Shown: in pieces, positions 21,297 to 31,480 of the stretch
Numbering within the stretch: the first letter of the stretch is position 1
Layout of the letters: every line of letters begins with the position of its first letter
From: Phocoena phocoena
Lineage: Eukaryota > Chordata > Mammalia > Artiodactyla > Phocoenidae
Direction of reading: 5' to 3'
NCBI RefSeq assembly: GCF_963924675.1
Contig: NC_089230.1
Coordinates: 7,255,001-7,319,000 of the forward strand
DNA: 64,000 bases
Translations under genes and position numbers: made by a program
The notes under the pieces: model-generated
What the model was told of the DNA's origin: nothing
Databases searched by the model: none
The model's input: the letters and a program-made list of their open reading frames with translations, nothing else

Positions 21297-23084
21297 TGTG
21301 AGAAAACCAACTTATACCTATATTTTTATGTTCCTACACAAAAAGACTTCAGAATTTCAATGGTACAATAAATTTAATGCATGTATTAAATTTTCTTCCA
21401 AACTATTTCCACTGAAAGATTAAAAAGGTTGACAATTTCTATTAATTTTACATCTCCAAACTAGCTGTCCTCTAATAAGCCCTGTTGAGAACATTCTACA
21501 GTTCAGCAGTACCCTCAAATAGCCTGCTCACATGCAAAAAGAAAAAAAAAAAAGCTCCACTGAAAACATCAAATCTGATCAGCTTTAAAGCTTAGCATCT
21601 ACTTTTTTCCACAGAAGGCTTACTTCTTCTGAAATTATGCTGAAAGGAAATCCTCTTATGAAACGCTTTTGAAAGAATGCCTAATATATTCTTAATATCT
21701 TTCCCTGCTACTTTATAAACACTTGGCATCCATATGATCCATGAGACTAATACTTCTACTGATGTCTGCAAAATACGACAAATGAGTGTTCTTACAGGTC
21801 AAAAACAAATTTTCATTTTGCCTATGCCATTAGTGAATAAATATCTAAAGGCAACTTGCACTCCATACGTGAGTGTGAGGTCTGTGGGAAATATAAGACT
21901 GTACCTACCACACCTACCTTCCAGAGAAATAATGTTCCTTTTAAAATACAGTGGTTTCAACCATGCCTCTTAAAAAGGGTAAAGTATTTTAACATAACAT
22001 ACATGTTGAGAATATAGTTATAGATCGAAGTAATAATTCTATGACTATAAAGGCCACCATAGAGCAAAGCCCTTTGTTTGTTACTGCTGATGTTGTTTGT
22101 ACCTCAACTACAAACTCTGTTATCCAGGATCAACTAAATAATTAAAGAAAACCAAATGGATATCGTCAGCTCAGACAGTGCATATATACTAAAATTTTAA
22201 AAAGGAAAATTTTAATTTATTTAAAATTTGGCAACAATAGTCTCTTTACACAACATATAGAATCTTATCAATTTCAATTTTAGGAACAATGCAAAGTAAA
22301 GAGACTTAAAATGATAAATGTAGAGGAATTTGGGCTCTCTAGCTTTTTATTGTAAAATAAAAACATGTAACATTCATTATAAAAAATTTTAGGAAAAAAG
22401 TAGGATGTATCCCTTCAACCTTTTTTCTAGACACATATATACTTTTTTTAATGGGTTCACACTAAGTATAAGGATTTTAAGAAGCCCAACTCAAATTATT
22501 AATGGTTTATGCAGAAATAAAGAATTTATCAATTCACATAACGAATCAAGAGAAAAATGGGGGTGAATGTAGCATAAAAGGACAATAGCCAAAGACTTCT
22601 TTTGGTCTCTTCTTTTCTCTGGGGTTCAACGTCACTGTCTGAAACCAAACTAGTTCTCTGTGAGATGGTGACTACGGTTCGGGGAGCTAGCTCTAGGCTC
22701 AGGACTCCACAGTATACATTTCAGTTACTAAAAAGAGCTTTTCTGTCCCCCAGCTCCAATTTGAAAAATCCTAGGAAAGAACTCGAATGGCCTGGCTTGC
22801 ATCAAGCACCCATCCCTATAGCCAGGAGTGCATAAGCCGAGGGCAGCTCCAATCTGTACCATGGAGCTAGAATCAAGAGAGGGGCTTGGGTGAGGGGGCA
22901 GGACAGTCACAGCTGGTGGAGAGATCTATACGAGCTGAGCAGCCACCTCAAGTATTGGCTACCATCTTCTGCACATGCTGTTGTATAATCTGCTTTTCTC
23001 ATTGAACACAGTGGTGGGTATGTATAAATCTGAAGTACCTGAGAATCTCTTTAAAAGTAGATACTCAGGTCCCACTTGTATGAA
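21297..23084. other. Intron 1 sequence, mostly unassigned
   Basis: AT-rich to about 22590, then a more GC-rich part (22600-22920) with CAATTTGAAAAATCCTAGG. This recalls an old interspersed repeat that I could not identify. No coding exon seen. Confidence 0.4.
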
Positions 23085-23195
23085 GCCTTATCTAGAAGGA
23101 ATTATATCATGACCACTTGCCCATGTCACTGAATATTCCTTAAAAACATGGTTTTTAATAGCTGCACAGAATTCTCATGTAGGTCTAAATTTTTT
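23085..23195 (-). mobile_element. Old L1M fragment, reverse orientation
   Basis: Complement of L1M ORF2 end: GTCACTGAATATTCCTTAAA and ATGGTTTTTAATAGCTGCAC. Short and diverged. Confidence 0.55.
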
Positions 23196-23210
23196 AAATT
23201 TAATTTTATG

Positions 23211-23792
23211 GACTTCCCTGGTGGCGCAGTGGTTAAGAATCCACCTGCCAGGGCTTCCCTGGTGGCGCGGTGGTTGAGAGTCTGCCTGCCGATGCAGGGG
23301 ACGCGGGTTTGTGTCCTGATCTGGGAAGATCCCACATGCCGCAGAGCGGCTGGGCCCGTGAGCCATGGCTGCTGAGCCTGCACGTCCGGAGCCTGTGCTC
23401 CACAACGGGAGAGGCCACAACAGTGAGAGGCCCGCGTATCGCAAAAAAAAAAAAAAAAAAAAAAAGAATCCACCTGCCAATGCAGGGGACACGGGTTCGA
23501 TCCCTGGTCTGGAAAGATCCCACATGCCACGGAGCAACTAAGCCCATGCGCCACAACTATTGAGCCTGCATTCCAGAGCCCACGAGCCACAACTACTGAG
23601 CCTGCATGCCACAACTACTGAAGCCTGCGCACCTAGAGCCCGTGCTCTGCCACAAGAGAAGCCACCGCAATGAGAAGCCCGTGCACCGCAAGGAAGAGTA
23701 GCCTGCGCTCGCCGCAACTAGAGAAAGCCCGCGCGCAGCAACAAAGACCCAACGCAGCCAAAAATAAATAAATTTATTAAAAAAATTAAAAT
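23211..23792 (+). mobile_element. CHR-type SINE, long form, split by another SINE
   Basis: Outer element: head at 23211-23250 and remainder at 23464-23792 after the nested insertion. Outer target duplication AAATTTAATTTTATG (23196-23210 and 23793-23807) is perfect. The body contains an extra CAACTACTGAGCC unit. Confidence 0.94.
23251..23463 (+). mobile_element. CHR-type SINE, short form, nested in a long form
   Basis: Complete short form with a ~23-nt A tail. A perfect 16-bp duplication of the host SINE, AAGAATCCACCTGCCA (23235-23250 and 23464-23479), proves nesting and orders the two forms in time. Confidence 0.96.
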
Positions 23793-23809
23793 AAATTTAA
23801 TTTTATGAC

Positions 23810-24521
23810 AAATCCAGATCAACCACATACCATCATGATCTTTTTTGAACACAATACTCACAAGAGTCAAAAAGCATTTTACGAAAGCACCAACCACTGA
23901 CATCTTTGCCACACCTTTTCCAGAAACTACGCCAAAGGACTCTTTGTTGGGGGCAGGGTCAGAGGAGTGGATTATGAGGAGGGTGAAGACAGTTAGGTGA
24001 TCCTCTGAGACTTACCATTAGTAAAAATCTACCACTGAGGGTTTTTTAAACAGATGTCTTTAAGGGACAAGGATACAATATACCTCAAAGTAAAGCAGGA
24101 AAAGCAAGGTTTGTCATAATCTAGTTAAAGTAAGACTGAAGATTAAAAACAAACACACTGTAACCTAACAAACTGAGGGAAGTTAGTGACCAGAGGGAAA
24201 AGAAAAACAGCAGCCCGTGTGAAGCCTAGGGAAACGAAAACCTAAGAGTAAGACTCTTGTTACCTGCCTCTCATCCTAGAAGCAGGGGGTATGCCTGTTA
24301 GGGATGCAAGCCAACCTGGTCTGTTAACATTACTCACTAAGATCATTCAACTAATTTCCCTAGCTGATGTCATGCTTACCAATCAATCTCTTAATTATAC
24401 TTTGGCTTTCTACAGGCAAAAGAATACACTGACCCAGCAGGTACAGACAAAGCCAAGTAGGAGCTGAAGCACAGTACCTGAACCTTGCTTACCGTATGCT
24501 GCCCAGGGAATGCCAGCTTAT
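23810..24521. other. Intron 1 sequence, nothing recognised
   Basis: No repeat family or coding sequence identified. Confidence 0.45.
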
Positions 24522-24536
24522 AAAGACCCACAGCAG

Positions 24537-24752
24537 GGCTTCCCTGGTGGCGCAGTGGTTGAGAGTCCGCCTGCCGATGCAGGGGACACGGGTTCGTGCC
24601 CCGGTCCGGGAAGATCCCACATGCCGCAGAGCGGCTGGGCCCGTGAGCCATGGCCGCTGAGCCTGTGCGTCCGGAGCCTGTTGCTCCGCAACGGGAGAGG
24701 CCACAACAGTGAGAGGCCCGAGTACCGCAATAAAAAAAAAAAAAAAAAAAAA
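24537..24752 (+). mobile_element. CHR-type SINE, short form
   Basis: Complete copy with a long A tail. Target duplication AAAGACCCACAGCA (24522-24535 and 24753-24766). Confidence 0.95.
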
Positions 24753-24767
24753 AAAGACCCACAGCAG

Positions 24768-25104
24768 TCACTGGCCAAACTCTTTTTCCAACATTTCCCC
24801 CATTTTCTCTTTAAAGAAATTACTTCCAGTGGCCTACTGACTGGAGGCATCAAAGTGTCTTTATAAACAATACATACCACCTGGTCAAATGAGAAGGCTA
24901 AAACAACAGCATGCTATGAGTAAAAATTATAATCACTGAAGAATAAGGAATTATTAAGTAACAGGAAGTTATTAAGGCAACGTATCCAGTAAACAATCAA
25001 GACTTTATATCCCCTTATTTCAGTAGGGCTCAGAACAAGATTTACAAGACATTAAGAGAACGCAAGTGAAAGAAGTAGAAGCAACTTCTAACAATATGAC
25101 AATT
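24768..25104. other. Intron 1 sequence between two young SINEs
   Basis: No feature recognised in these ~340 bp. Confidence 0.45.
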
Positions 25105-25118
25105 AAAGGGAACCACAA

Positions 25119-25331
25119 GGGCTTCCCTGGTGGCGCAGTGGTTGAGAGTCCGCCTGCCGATGCAGGGGACACGGGTTCGTGCACCAGTCCGGGAAGATCC
25201 CACATGCTGCAGAGCGGCTGGGCCCGTGAGCCATGGCCCCTGAGCCTGCGCGTCTGGAGCCTGTGCTCCTCAACGGGAGAGGCCACAGCAGTGAGAGGCC
25301 CGTGTACCGCAAAAAAAAAAAAAAAAAAAAA
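25119..25331 (+). mobile_element. CHR-type SINE, short form
   Basis: Complete copy, A tail of over 20 nt. Perfect target duplication AAAGGGAACCACAA (25105-25118 and 25332-25345). Confidence 0.95.
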
Positions 25332-25345
25332 AAAGGGAACCACAA

Positions 25346-25808
25346 AGTCCTTCTTGAAAGACGAGCTGTCCCCATTTCAGAACATGAAGGAGCTTCTGCT
25401 ATCACTGGAGCCCTTTGTTACTGCTGTGTGGTCACTGCTTCTCTGCCTAAAGCCACCCCTGCCAACAGTATCTCCCCTAGTAAGGGTCTCAAGCCACGCC
25501 CATCACTGATGCTGCCAGGAGAGCCTGCAGCTGCACCGCAAGGTGGGTTTCGCTAAGGAGAATAAATAAGTGACATCCAGTGGCAAGACTGAAACAAGCA
25601 GGCTCCAAGGGGACATTCAAGGAGAGGGAGAGATCAAACCACCTAGGAGGGACAGAATATTGAAGTACTTTTTTAGTAGTGAAACCCATTTTTTCAAATG
25701 AACTTATAAGAACCATATTATAAAAAGTAAATAAAGTCACTGGTTAAAAAAAGTTATTTCATGTAACAAGTACTTTACACGGGTCAATAAATGAGAACAA
25801 GGAGGCTA
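25346..25808. other. Intron 1 sequence, nothing recognised
   Basis: Small open frames only. No motif or repeat assigned. Confidence 0.45.
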
Positions 25809-26145
25809 TTTTTTTTTAATTTATTTTTTTAAATTTATTATTTTGGCACTGGGTTTTTGTTGCCGCACAAGGGCTTTCTCTAGTTGCGGTGAGCGGGGGC
25901 TACTCTTGGTTGCGGTGCGTGGGCTTCTCATTGCGGTGGCTCCTCTTGTTGAGGAGCGCAGGCTCAAGGCACGCAGGCTTCAGTAGTAGTTGTGGCTCAC
26001 GGGCTCTAGAGCGCAGGCTCAGTAGTTGTGGCGCACAGGTTTAGTTGCTCGCGGCATGTGGGATCCTCCCGGACCAGGGCTTAGAACCTGTGTCCCCTGC
26101 ATTTGGCAGGCGGATTCTTAACCACTGCGCCACCAGGGAAGCCCT
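25809..26145 (-). mobile_element. CHR-type SINE, long form
   Basis: Reverse complement of the long form, with a T-rich tail at 25809-25850 and the head (GCGCCACCAGGGAAGCCC) at the right end. It lies in sense orientation to MAP3K4 transcription. Confidence 0.93.
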
Positions 26146-27182
26146 AACGTAAACATTTTTATGAAAGCTTACAGGAGATAGGAGCAGTCTCATATCAGCC
26201 TTAATAGCCAAGATCTGTGTTTCTTTTAAACGCAGCTTCAAGAAATCACAAAAGTAAATTGTTCCAAATTAGTTTTAAAAGCTCTCCTTATAATCTCAGG
26301 ATCCTCCTCCAACTGACCCAGAAGCTTAAAAAAGAAATTATAAGGAATGCTTATTTCTAAGTTTAATCACTAACAATAACAACTGCTATCCTTATCATGA
26401 ATTATTTATCAAAAACAAGGACAAGAAGTATCCACCACTGACAACAGGCAGTAAACCCATAAGAGCACTGTCGCTTCTCAACCTGTTTTGTGTTCCCCGG
26501 TCATTGCATAACTCTCACATCAGCACGCGCTGAGCAGATGTACTGGGCTGGCACCTGCCGCACTGCTGCACTGGCCAACGTGTGCGGGCCTGCTTTCCAC
26601 AAAAGACCTGTGCATCAGATCAGCCTTCCTCATCAATGACACATCGACATGAAGTGCATGAACAAGGATGGCACATGGAGCTTTATTCTGGTCTGTCCCA
26701 AACCAGTTAACCTAGTAGCACAAGTCACGTTATTGGTCTCCTATGCGTTAAATGTGGCATCTAGCATTATTTGAAAATGCATGTTGAGCCTCTTTAAAAT
26801 GGTTAAAAACACAGGTAAAAGAAATTCAAATAAACAACTGCAGAGCCCCTGAAGCATCTTTTACTAATGATCTACAATTAACTGCAATGTTGCTAAGAAA
26901 AATATTTCTAAGATCTTCTTGTTCTGTACAGTGCTGTTCACTTAAAGTTGAAGCCGATTATCCTGACCTATTTCTACTATAACAAAGACAGAAACCTGGC
27001 TGAAAACTAAAGATTTCTTTTTATCATTAGAGAAACAGTCATTTTTTACAGCACATTTGCAATTCTCTCTGTTCCTTTTACCTAAGAATGTTCACATCCA
27101 TTTTTTCCCAGAGTATAGTTATACAGAATTATAACTTCTGATCTGCCCGTTTGTATAATGAAATCAACTCTCTTCTTCATGG
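26146..27182. other. Intron 1 sequence, nothing recognised
   Basis: A moderately GC-rich patch at 26480-26700 (GGCACCTGCCGCACTGC) has no assigned family. The remainder is AT-rich and unassigned. Confidence 0.45.
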
Positions 27183-27400
27183 CGGTTAAGAGCAGGGAAT
27201 GTGCAGCCAGACCTGAGTTCAGCACTAACTGTGAAACCTTGGACAAAACACTTAACTTTGTGCCTCAGTTTCCTCATCTTAAAAAGAGACAGTAATAGTA
27301 TGTTCCTCATAAGGTTGTTGGTCAAGATTAAATGGGTTAACAGAAGCAAAGGAAATGGCACATTTTAAACGATTAGTAAGTGTTCGCTATTATTATTTTT
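27183..27400 (+). mobile_element. MIR SINE
   Basis: Nearly complete MIR: GGTTAAGAGCAGGGAATG, GTGAAACCTTGGACAAAAC, TGCCTCAGTTTCCTCATC, ATAAGGTTGTTGGTCAAG, ending with GTGTTCGCTATTATTATT. Confidence 0.9.
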
Positions 27401-28274
27401 AAAGAAAAACATAAAGGAGTCAAAATACTCAAAGTATGAATCTACTACCAAATTTATATAATAAACTTTCTGACAAAAGTTCTAAAAATGTTAGATGTAT
27501 TCCAAAGGACCAAAATGAATTCTCATTACACCATGTACCATTATTTACAGAAGCTGTTCCCTAAAAGTTCACAAGAGTATCTCGTTAGTACCTCAGAGTT
27601 AAGGAAAATGAAGAACGACTTTCTTCACAGCCTGTAAAAACCAAACAAATCTGTTTGGGCCGACTGGGTCATAACAAGCACGAATGTGGTTCCTGTATTC
27701 AGTTCTAACTACAGCTGCAGATTTTGTTTAAAATTTCTTTAAGGAGGAAAAAGAAAGAGGACACTTAAGTCCCTTATTCCTGCAACTACAAAGCAAGATA
27801 GCAAGATGCAAGAGGAGACGTGGAAGTATTTTCCTTACAGGGGACAGGGGGCAGCAGTTTGCAAGTTTACACTGGGATGCAAAAGACAGGGGTAAGAGGT
27901 CATTTGAACATACAAACGGAGGCACATAAGAGGGAAATTCTTAGTTATGGTGAATTTCATCTCCCGATCAGAAAAATGACATAAGAATTCAGTAACAGAG
28001 CCCCTAGGGAACAGAATGCAACGAATGCTTTGGGTACCAAAGTTCCATATTACAGCTTCCTGTGGGAGCAAAGTTTTGGACAAATCAATCCTTCACTTGA
28101 TGTGCACGTGTGCGCAACAATCTGCACAACGCCACTACTCACGGCCGGTGAAGGACCCTCAGAAAGAGAAACCAACCTGTTTGCACAGGCACACTCGGGG
28201 GGAGACAAACGGAGGGCAGGGGGAGAACGAAGGGGAAACAGCCAGTGTGCATCTGCTTCACGAGCGTCTACCTC
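27401..28274. other. Intron 1, proximal part before the CpG island
   Basis: AT-rich at first, becoming more GC-rich from about 28080. No repeat recognised. The absence of young SINEs next to the promoter may reflect constraint. Confidence 0.4.
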
Positions 28275-28703
28275 TTTACTTGAGCGGGGGCGAAGGGGAG
28301 GTAGCATTTTCGCTTAGTAACGAGGGGCGTAGTTTCAGCGCGGCGCCGGTTCGGAAGCCTTGGAGGGGGGGGAGGGGGAGGGGTGCCAGTCCCGGCAGGA
28401 CCAGGGGCGCCCCGCTACGCTCCCGCCCCGCCGCATTCCCGGCGCGCGGCGATGCTGCAAGGAGGGTCGGCGGGCTAAGCGCTCGGCCGGACCTGCGGCG
28501 CCCCGGCAGGAGTCCCTGGGCCGACCCGGCCGCCGTGCCCTCCGTCCAGGGCTGCACCCCGCCCCTCCGGCCCGGCAGCCTGGATGCTCCCGCACCACCT
28601 GGCGGGAAGCAGAGGCCCCCACGCCCCCTCGTGCCCCCGACCAAGCTCGGGCCAGGACGAGACCCGCTTTCTGCGCCGGGCCCGCCGCGGCAGCCCCACT
28701 CAC

Positions 28704-28837
28704 CTCGCCGCCCGGCAGCGCTCCGGCTCGGGTTCGGGTTCCGGCGGCGGCGGCGGCGGCGGCGGCTCCTCCATGGCGGCGGCGGGAGTGACGGCGAAGG
28801 CGGGCGGCGGGACCAGCTCTGCGGCGGCTTCTCTCAT
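28704..28837 (-). CDS. MAP3K4: MAP3K4 (MEKK4) coding exon 1, N-terminal 44 codons
   Basis: MAP3K4 is a large cytoplasmic MAP kinase kinase kinase that activates the p38 and JNK pathways through MKK3/6 and MKK4/7 and is activated by GADD45 proteins. Seen on the minus strand: an ATG at 28837-28835 opens a frame starting MREAAAELVPPPAFAVTP, followed by an in-frame ATG (28774-28772) giving MEE, eight prolines, an acidic EP-repeat and CRAA. The exon then ends in AG|GTGAGT, with the donor GT at 28703-28702. The last codon is split in phase 2, which would give Arg when joined to a following G. From memory of the human protein, the start, the second Met, the poly-Pro tract (longer in human) and the AAR junction all match. 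The first ATG has a weak Kozak context (C at -3, A at +4); the second has an ideal one. The kinase domain, at the far C-terminus, is not in this window. Confidence is high for identity and moderate for which ATG is used. Confidence 0.92.
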
Positions 28838-28990
28838 CCGTGCACGGAGCCCCGCATGGCCGCGGCGGGCAGTAAGCTGCAGCTTGGCGCGGGGGACCGG
28901 AGCCCCGGAGTGCAGGAGTGACTCGGCTCCGCCTCCGCCTCTAGCCCGCCGCAGGAGCCGCTCGCGCCGCGGCCATCTTGGAGACGGCGA
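28838..28990 (-). promoter_or_regulatory. MAP3K4: MAP3K4 5'UTR and core promoter (approximate)
   Basis: GC-rich sequence directly upstream of the MAP3K4 start codon, with no TATA box seen. A YY1-type motif (CAAGATGGCC on the minus strand, about 28971-28980) lies about 140 nt upstream of the first ATG. YY1 motifs of this orientation typically lie just downstream of transcription starts in TATA-less CpG promoters, so a start near 28980-29000 is inferred. GC-box-like CTCCGCC repeats lie at about 28927-28940. The exact transcription start cannot be set from sequence alone. Confidence 0.6.
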
Positions 28991-29172
28991 CCGGCCAGCG
29001 CCGGGCTACGGCGGGTGGCGAGGGACAAGCTTCCCAGGGAGGCGGCGGCGGGCGCGGGGATGGACCGGCGGGGAAGGCCGAGGAGGGGAGGGGAGGGGTG
29101 GAGGCGTGGGAGACCGGGCGGCAGACAGCTAGCAGGTTGGGGTAGCGGCGCTCTGCCCCGGGGGCTGGGTCT

Positions 29173-29198
29173 CGCCGCCGCCGCCGCCGCCGCCGCCG
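29173..29198. repeat. (GCC)n trinucleotide repeat
   Basis: About eight to nine pure GCC units in the upstream half of the CpG island. A second GGC run (eight units, 28743-28766) is coding and makes the poly-proline tract of MAP3K4 exon 1. Confidence 0.85.
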
Positions 29199-29320
29199 TC
29201 TGGCTCCGCTCGCGGGGAGTGTGCGGTGGGCTGTGCGCGCCGGTGCTCCCAGGTGGTCAGCGGGGGGCGTGCACCGAGGGCCCCGGGAAGGGCATCGCGG
29301 CCTGGGTTAGGCGGCGACTC

Positions 29321-30194
29321 CTGACTTTGAAGTGCTTTGTGAACTTTAGCAAGAGGATCGTCGCCAAACGTAGATGCCATCCTCAGAAACAGGGATGGAT
29401 GTAACGCTCACAGCTCACACGCGGGCGTGGAGGCTTTGGGAGACCTGTCAGTCCTGGGGGGCCGGGGGTGCACTCCGATGAAAAAGAAATCTTCAACACA
29501 CACACAAGACTCAGGGTTCTGAGACTGTGTAAACAGACTCTGGAAACGCACAACATTAAAGTTACCCTGCTATCAACAGGGCGGAAGGAACACTGATCTA
29601 ACCTTCTAACCTCTGGAATCTGGTATTGATCTTCCAGAAACTCGGGCTGGAGTGCTCCTACACTAAAGGAAAAAAAAGAAAGAAGAGAACAGTTCTAAAG
29701 ATTATTTCAGAGTTGTAAAAATACTGTTGAAATATCACTGCCTCATTTACTCTGAGAGCATCTGAGGCTTCACAGTTTTAATTTGCAAATATTTACAAAA
29801 TTTCCCTTAAGGTGAAGTCCAGAGTTAATTTAAGTACATTTCTGTTGATTCAAATGCACTGGTTTTCAAAAGCTCATTTGGTGGAGGTTGAGTATGTAAA
29901 ATACACGTTTTGATTAAACGTTGGTAAGAAAAGTGGCCAAGATGGAAAAGTTTAAATGTGATTATATTTAAAGGCCAGTTAGCTATGTCGCATTCATAAG
30001 TACATTATACTGTATATACATATTCGTGTATTTCACATATATGTGTGAAATTAGCTATAGTGCATTCAAAGTACATTACAGAAATTTCTCTGTAGTTTAA
30101 GAACTTTTTCAGTCTATTTTCTTTATTAAGATAGCCTATTATTATATGACCTGGTAGTGCTGAATTTCCAAATTGACATTCATTTTATTTACTC
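29321..30194. other. Upstream flank of MAP3K4, nothing recognised
   Basis: CpG density drops by about 29430. Beyond that the DNA is AT-rich. No exon or repeat family identified. Confidence 0.45.
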
Positions 30195-30453
30195 AAAAAC
30201 AGTTATTCAACAAATACTTACTAAATGCGTATATGTGCCGGGAACTAAGCTAGACGCTGGGGATATAGTAGTAAGCAAAACAAAGTCTTTTCCTGGTAGA
30301 GATAACATCCTAGATGAGTAAGGGGGAGAGAAAGGACAGAAGAAAAACAAACAAGTAAATACTTAGCATATCAGCCGGTGATAACTGCTATGGAGAAAAG
30401 TAAGCTGAGAAGAGGCTGGAGGGGACGATGCTATTTTACGCAGATTGGTCAGA
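30195..30453 (-). mobile_element. L2 LINE fragment, reverse orientation
   Basis: Complement of the L2 3' end: TTATTCAACAAATACTTAC, AAGCTAGACGCTGGGGATAT, AACAAACAAGTAAATAC and GGACGATGCTATTTTACG. It ends where a hairpin begins. Confidence 0.8.
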
Positions 30454-30571
30454 ATAAAGTTAAATGATTTGGTCATAGCACTGTTTGAAAAGAAAATTGT
30501 GATAACTTCTTACTTATTGAATTTCAAATTTTCTTTTGAAACAGTGGTATGACCAAATCACTTAACTTTAT
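30454..30571. repeat. Near-perfect 45-bp inverted repeat (hairpin)
   Basis: Arms 30454-30498 and 30527-30571 are complementary at 42 of 45 positions, with a 28-nt loop (30499-30526). The left arm begins ATAAAGTTAAATGATTTGG and the right arm ends AAATCACTTAACTTTAT. The left arm abuts an L2 end. No repeat family recognised. Confidence 0.93.
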
Positions 30572-30730
30572 CCTCACTAACACATCTTTAAGTATTGTAA
30601 GAGTCTGAATCAGTTATAGTTCACAAATAACTCCTGAAGACAGTCAACCTGGGGCCTGTCCTCAGGTCTCCCCGCTTGTAAATCTATAATATTTGATGTA
30701 TAGACCAGCATTTGAGAGATGTATGGTTTG

Positions 30731-30857
30731 CTGTTGTTTCAATTGCCACTTGAGGGTACTATTTTAGCAGAAATCAAACAAATTTACACTTAACTAATCA
30801 CGTAAGGCACGTAGAGACCCAAGTTAACTAGTACTAAGTGTTCAGTTTAAGTGCTGT
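30731..30857 (+). repeat. Copy 1 of a ~130-bp direct duplication
   Basis: Shares TGAGGGTACT, AAACAAATTTACA, then TTAACT.GTACTAA and GTTCA.TT.AAGTGC in order with 31954-32088. Divergence is high, so the duplication is old or both are copies of an unrecognised repeat family. Confidence 0.8.
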
Positions 30858-31099
30858 GAATCTTTTCTTCATTCAAGTTAATTTTGTGTCCCGTATCAGC
30901 CTTTTTTGTTTTTGTTCTCCTCCTATTCTATGCCACTTCATTTCTGCAATTCAGTACTCCAGATTTCAAGCTCTGAATTTGTTTCCTTCTTACGCACGCC
31001 AGCCTCACTTCCACTCCTTGCCTGTGTTCTCTGACTTGATGAACTACAGCACCTTAACCCAGTCCGAACTCTGAACAACCACCCACTCAGCCCCTGACT
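30858..31099. other. Flank sequence, nothing recognised
   Basis: T-rich stretch, then L2-like pyrimidine-rich DNA begins. No coding feature. Confidence 0.4.
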
Positions 31100-31480
31100 G
31101 ATGGGTCCAAGTCCCATCAAACTCTCCCTCCCTCTGGAATCCCTTCACTTCTCTCCATCCTCGCTAGCTAGCTCAGACAACTGTCGCATCTCCCTGGATA
31201 ACCGCGACAGTCTCCAGCTCTCCCTGCCTGTTGGAGTGCTCACTCCCCAACCAATCTCTTCTCATGCTGCAGGCCACAGTAGCCTTTCTGATCTAAACTG
31301 ATCTAAACATGTCACTCTTATCTAATTCATTTTACTGACATCTCGTTGCTGTCACAATAAAGTCCTTACCGGACCTTTTTGAGTTCTTCACATGCTCCAT
31401 ACTTGGTCCTGCTACTCGGATTGTGCAAAAGGAGGTTCTATTCCATCACACTACCTTTCCACTTGGCCCACCCTTTCCAG
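31100..31480 (+). mobile_element. L2 LINE ORF2/3' region
   Basis: L2 coding-region pattern: ACAGTAGCCTTTCTGATC, ACATGTCACTCTTATCTAAT, AATAAAGTCCTTACCGG, CACATGCTCCATACTTGG. Frames broken. Confidence 0.7.

Larger units (their letters stand above)
1..28703 (-). other. MAP3K4: Start of MAP3K4 intron 1 (runs off the window)
   Basis: All sequence downstream of the exon 1 splice donor in the direction of transcription. No minus-strand ORF here resembles the next expected MAP3K4 peptide (the region with a DFSDET-like acidic stretch in human), so exon 2 should lie beyond coordinate 1. The interval is filled with retroposons and old repeats, listed separately. No other recognised coding exon is present. 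Confidence 0.8.
28275..29320. promoter_or_regulatory. CpG island covering the MAP3K4 promoter and exon 1
   Basis: About 1 kb of very high G+C with dense CpG, sharply different from the AT-rich flanks. It covers MAP3K4 exon 1, the start of intron 1 and about 350 bp upstream. It contains Sp1-like CCCCGCCCC (about 28557-28565), a GGC run coding for poly-Pro and a (GCC)n run. Long ORFs on both strands here are products of base composition. Confidence 0.88.

Noticed and set aside
28016..28921. A 301-codon + strand ORF across the CpG island, plus several overlapping ORFs on both strands
   Set aside because: GC-rich DNA lacks stop codons by composition. The residues are low-complexity Arg/Gly/Pro/Ala, and the true exon here is the minus-strand MAP3K4 exon 1.
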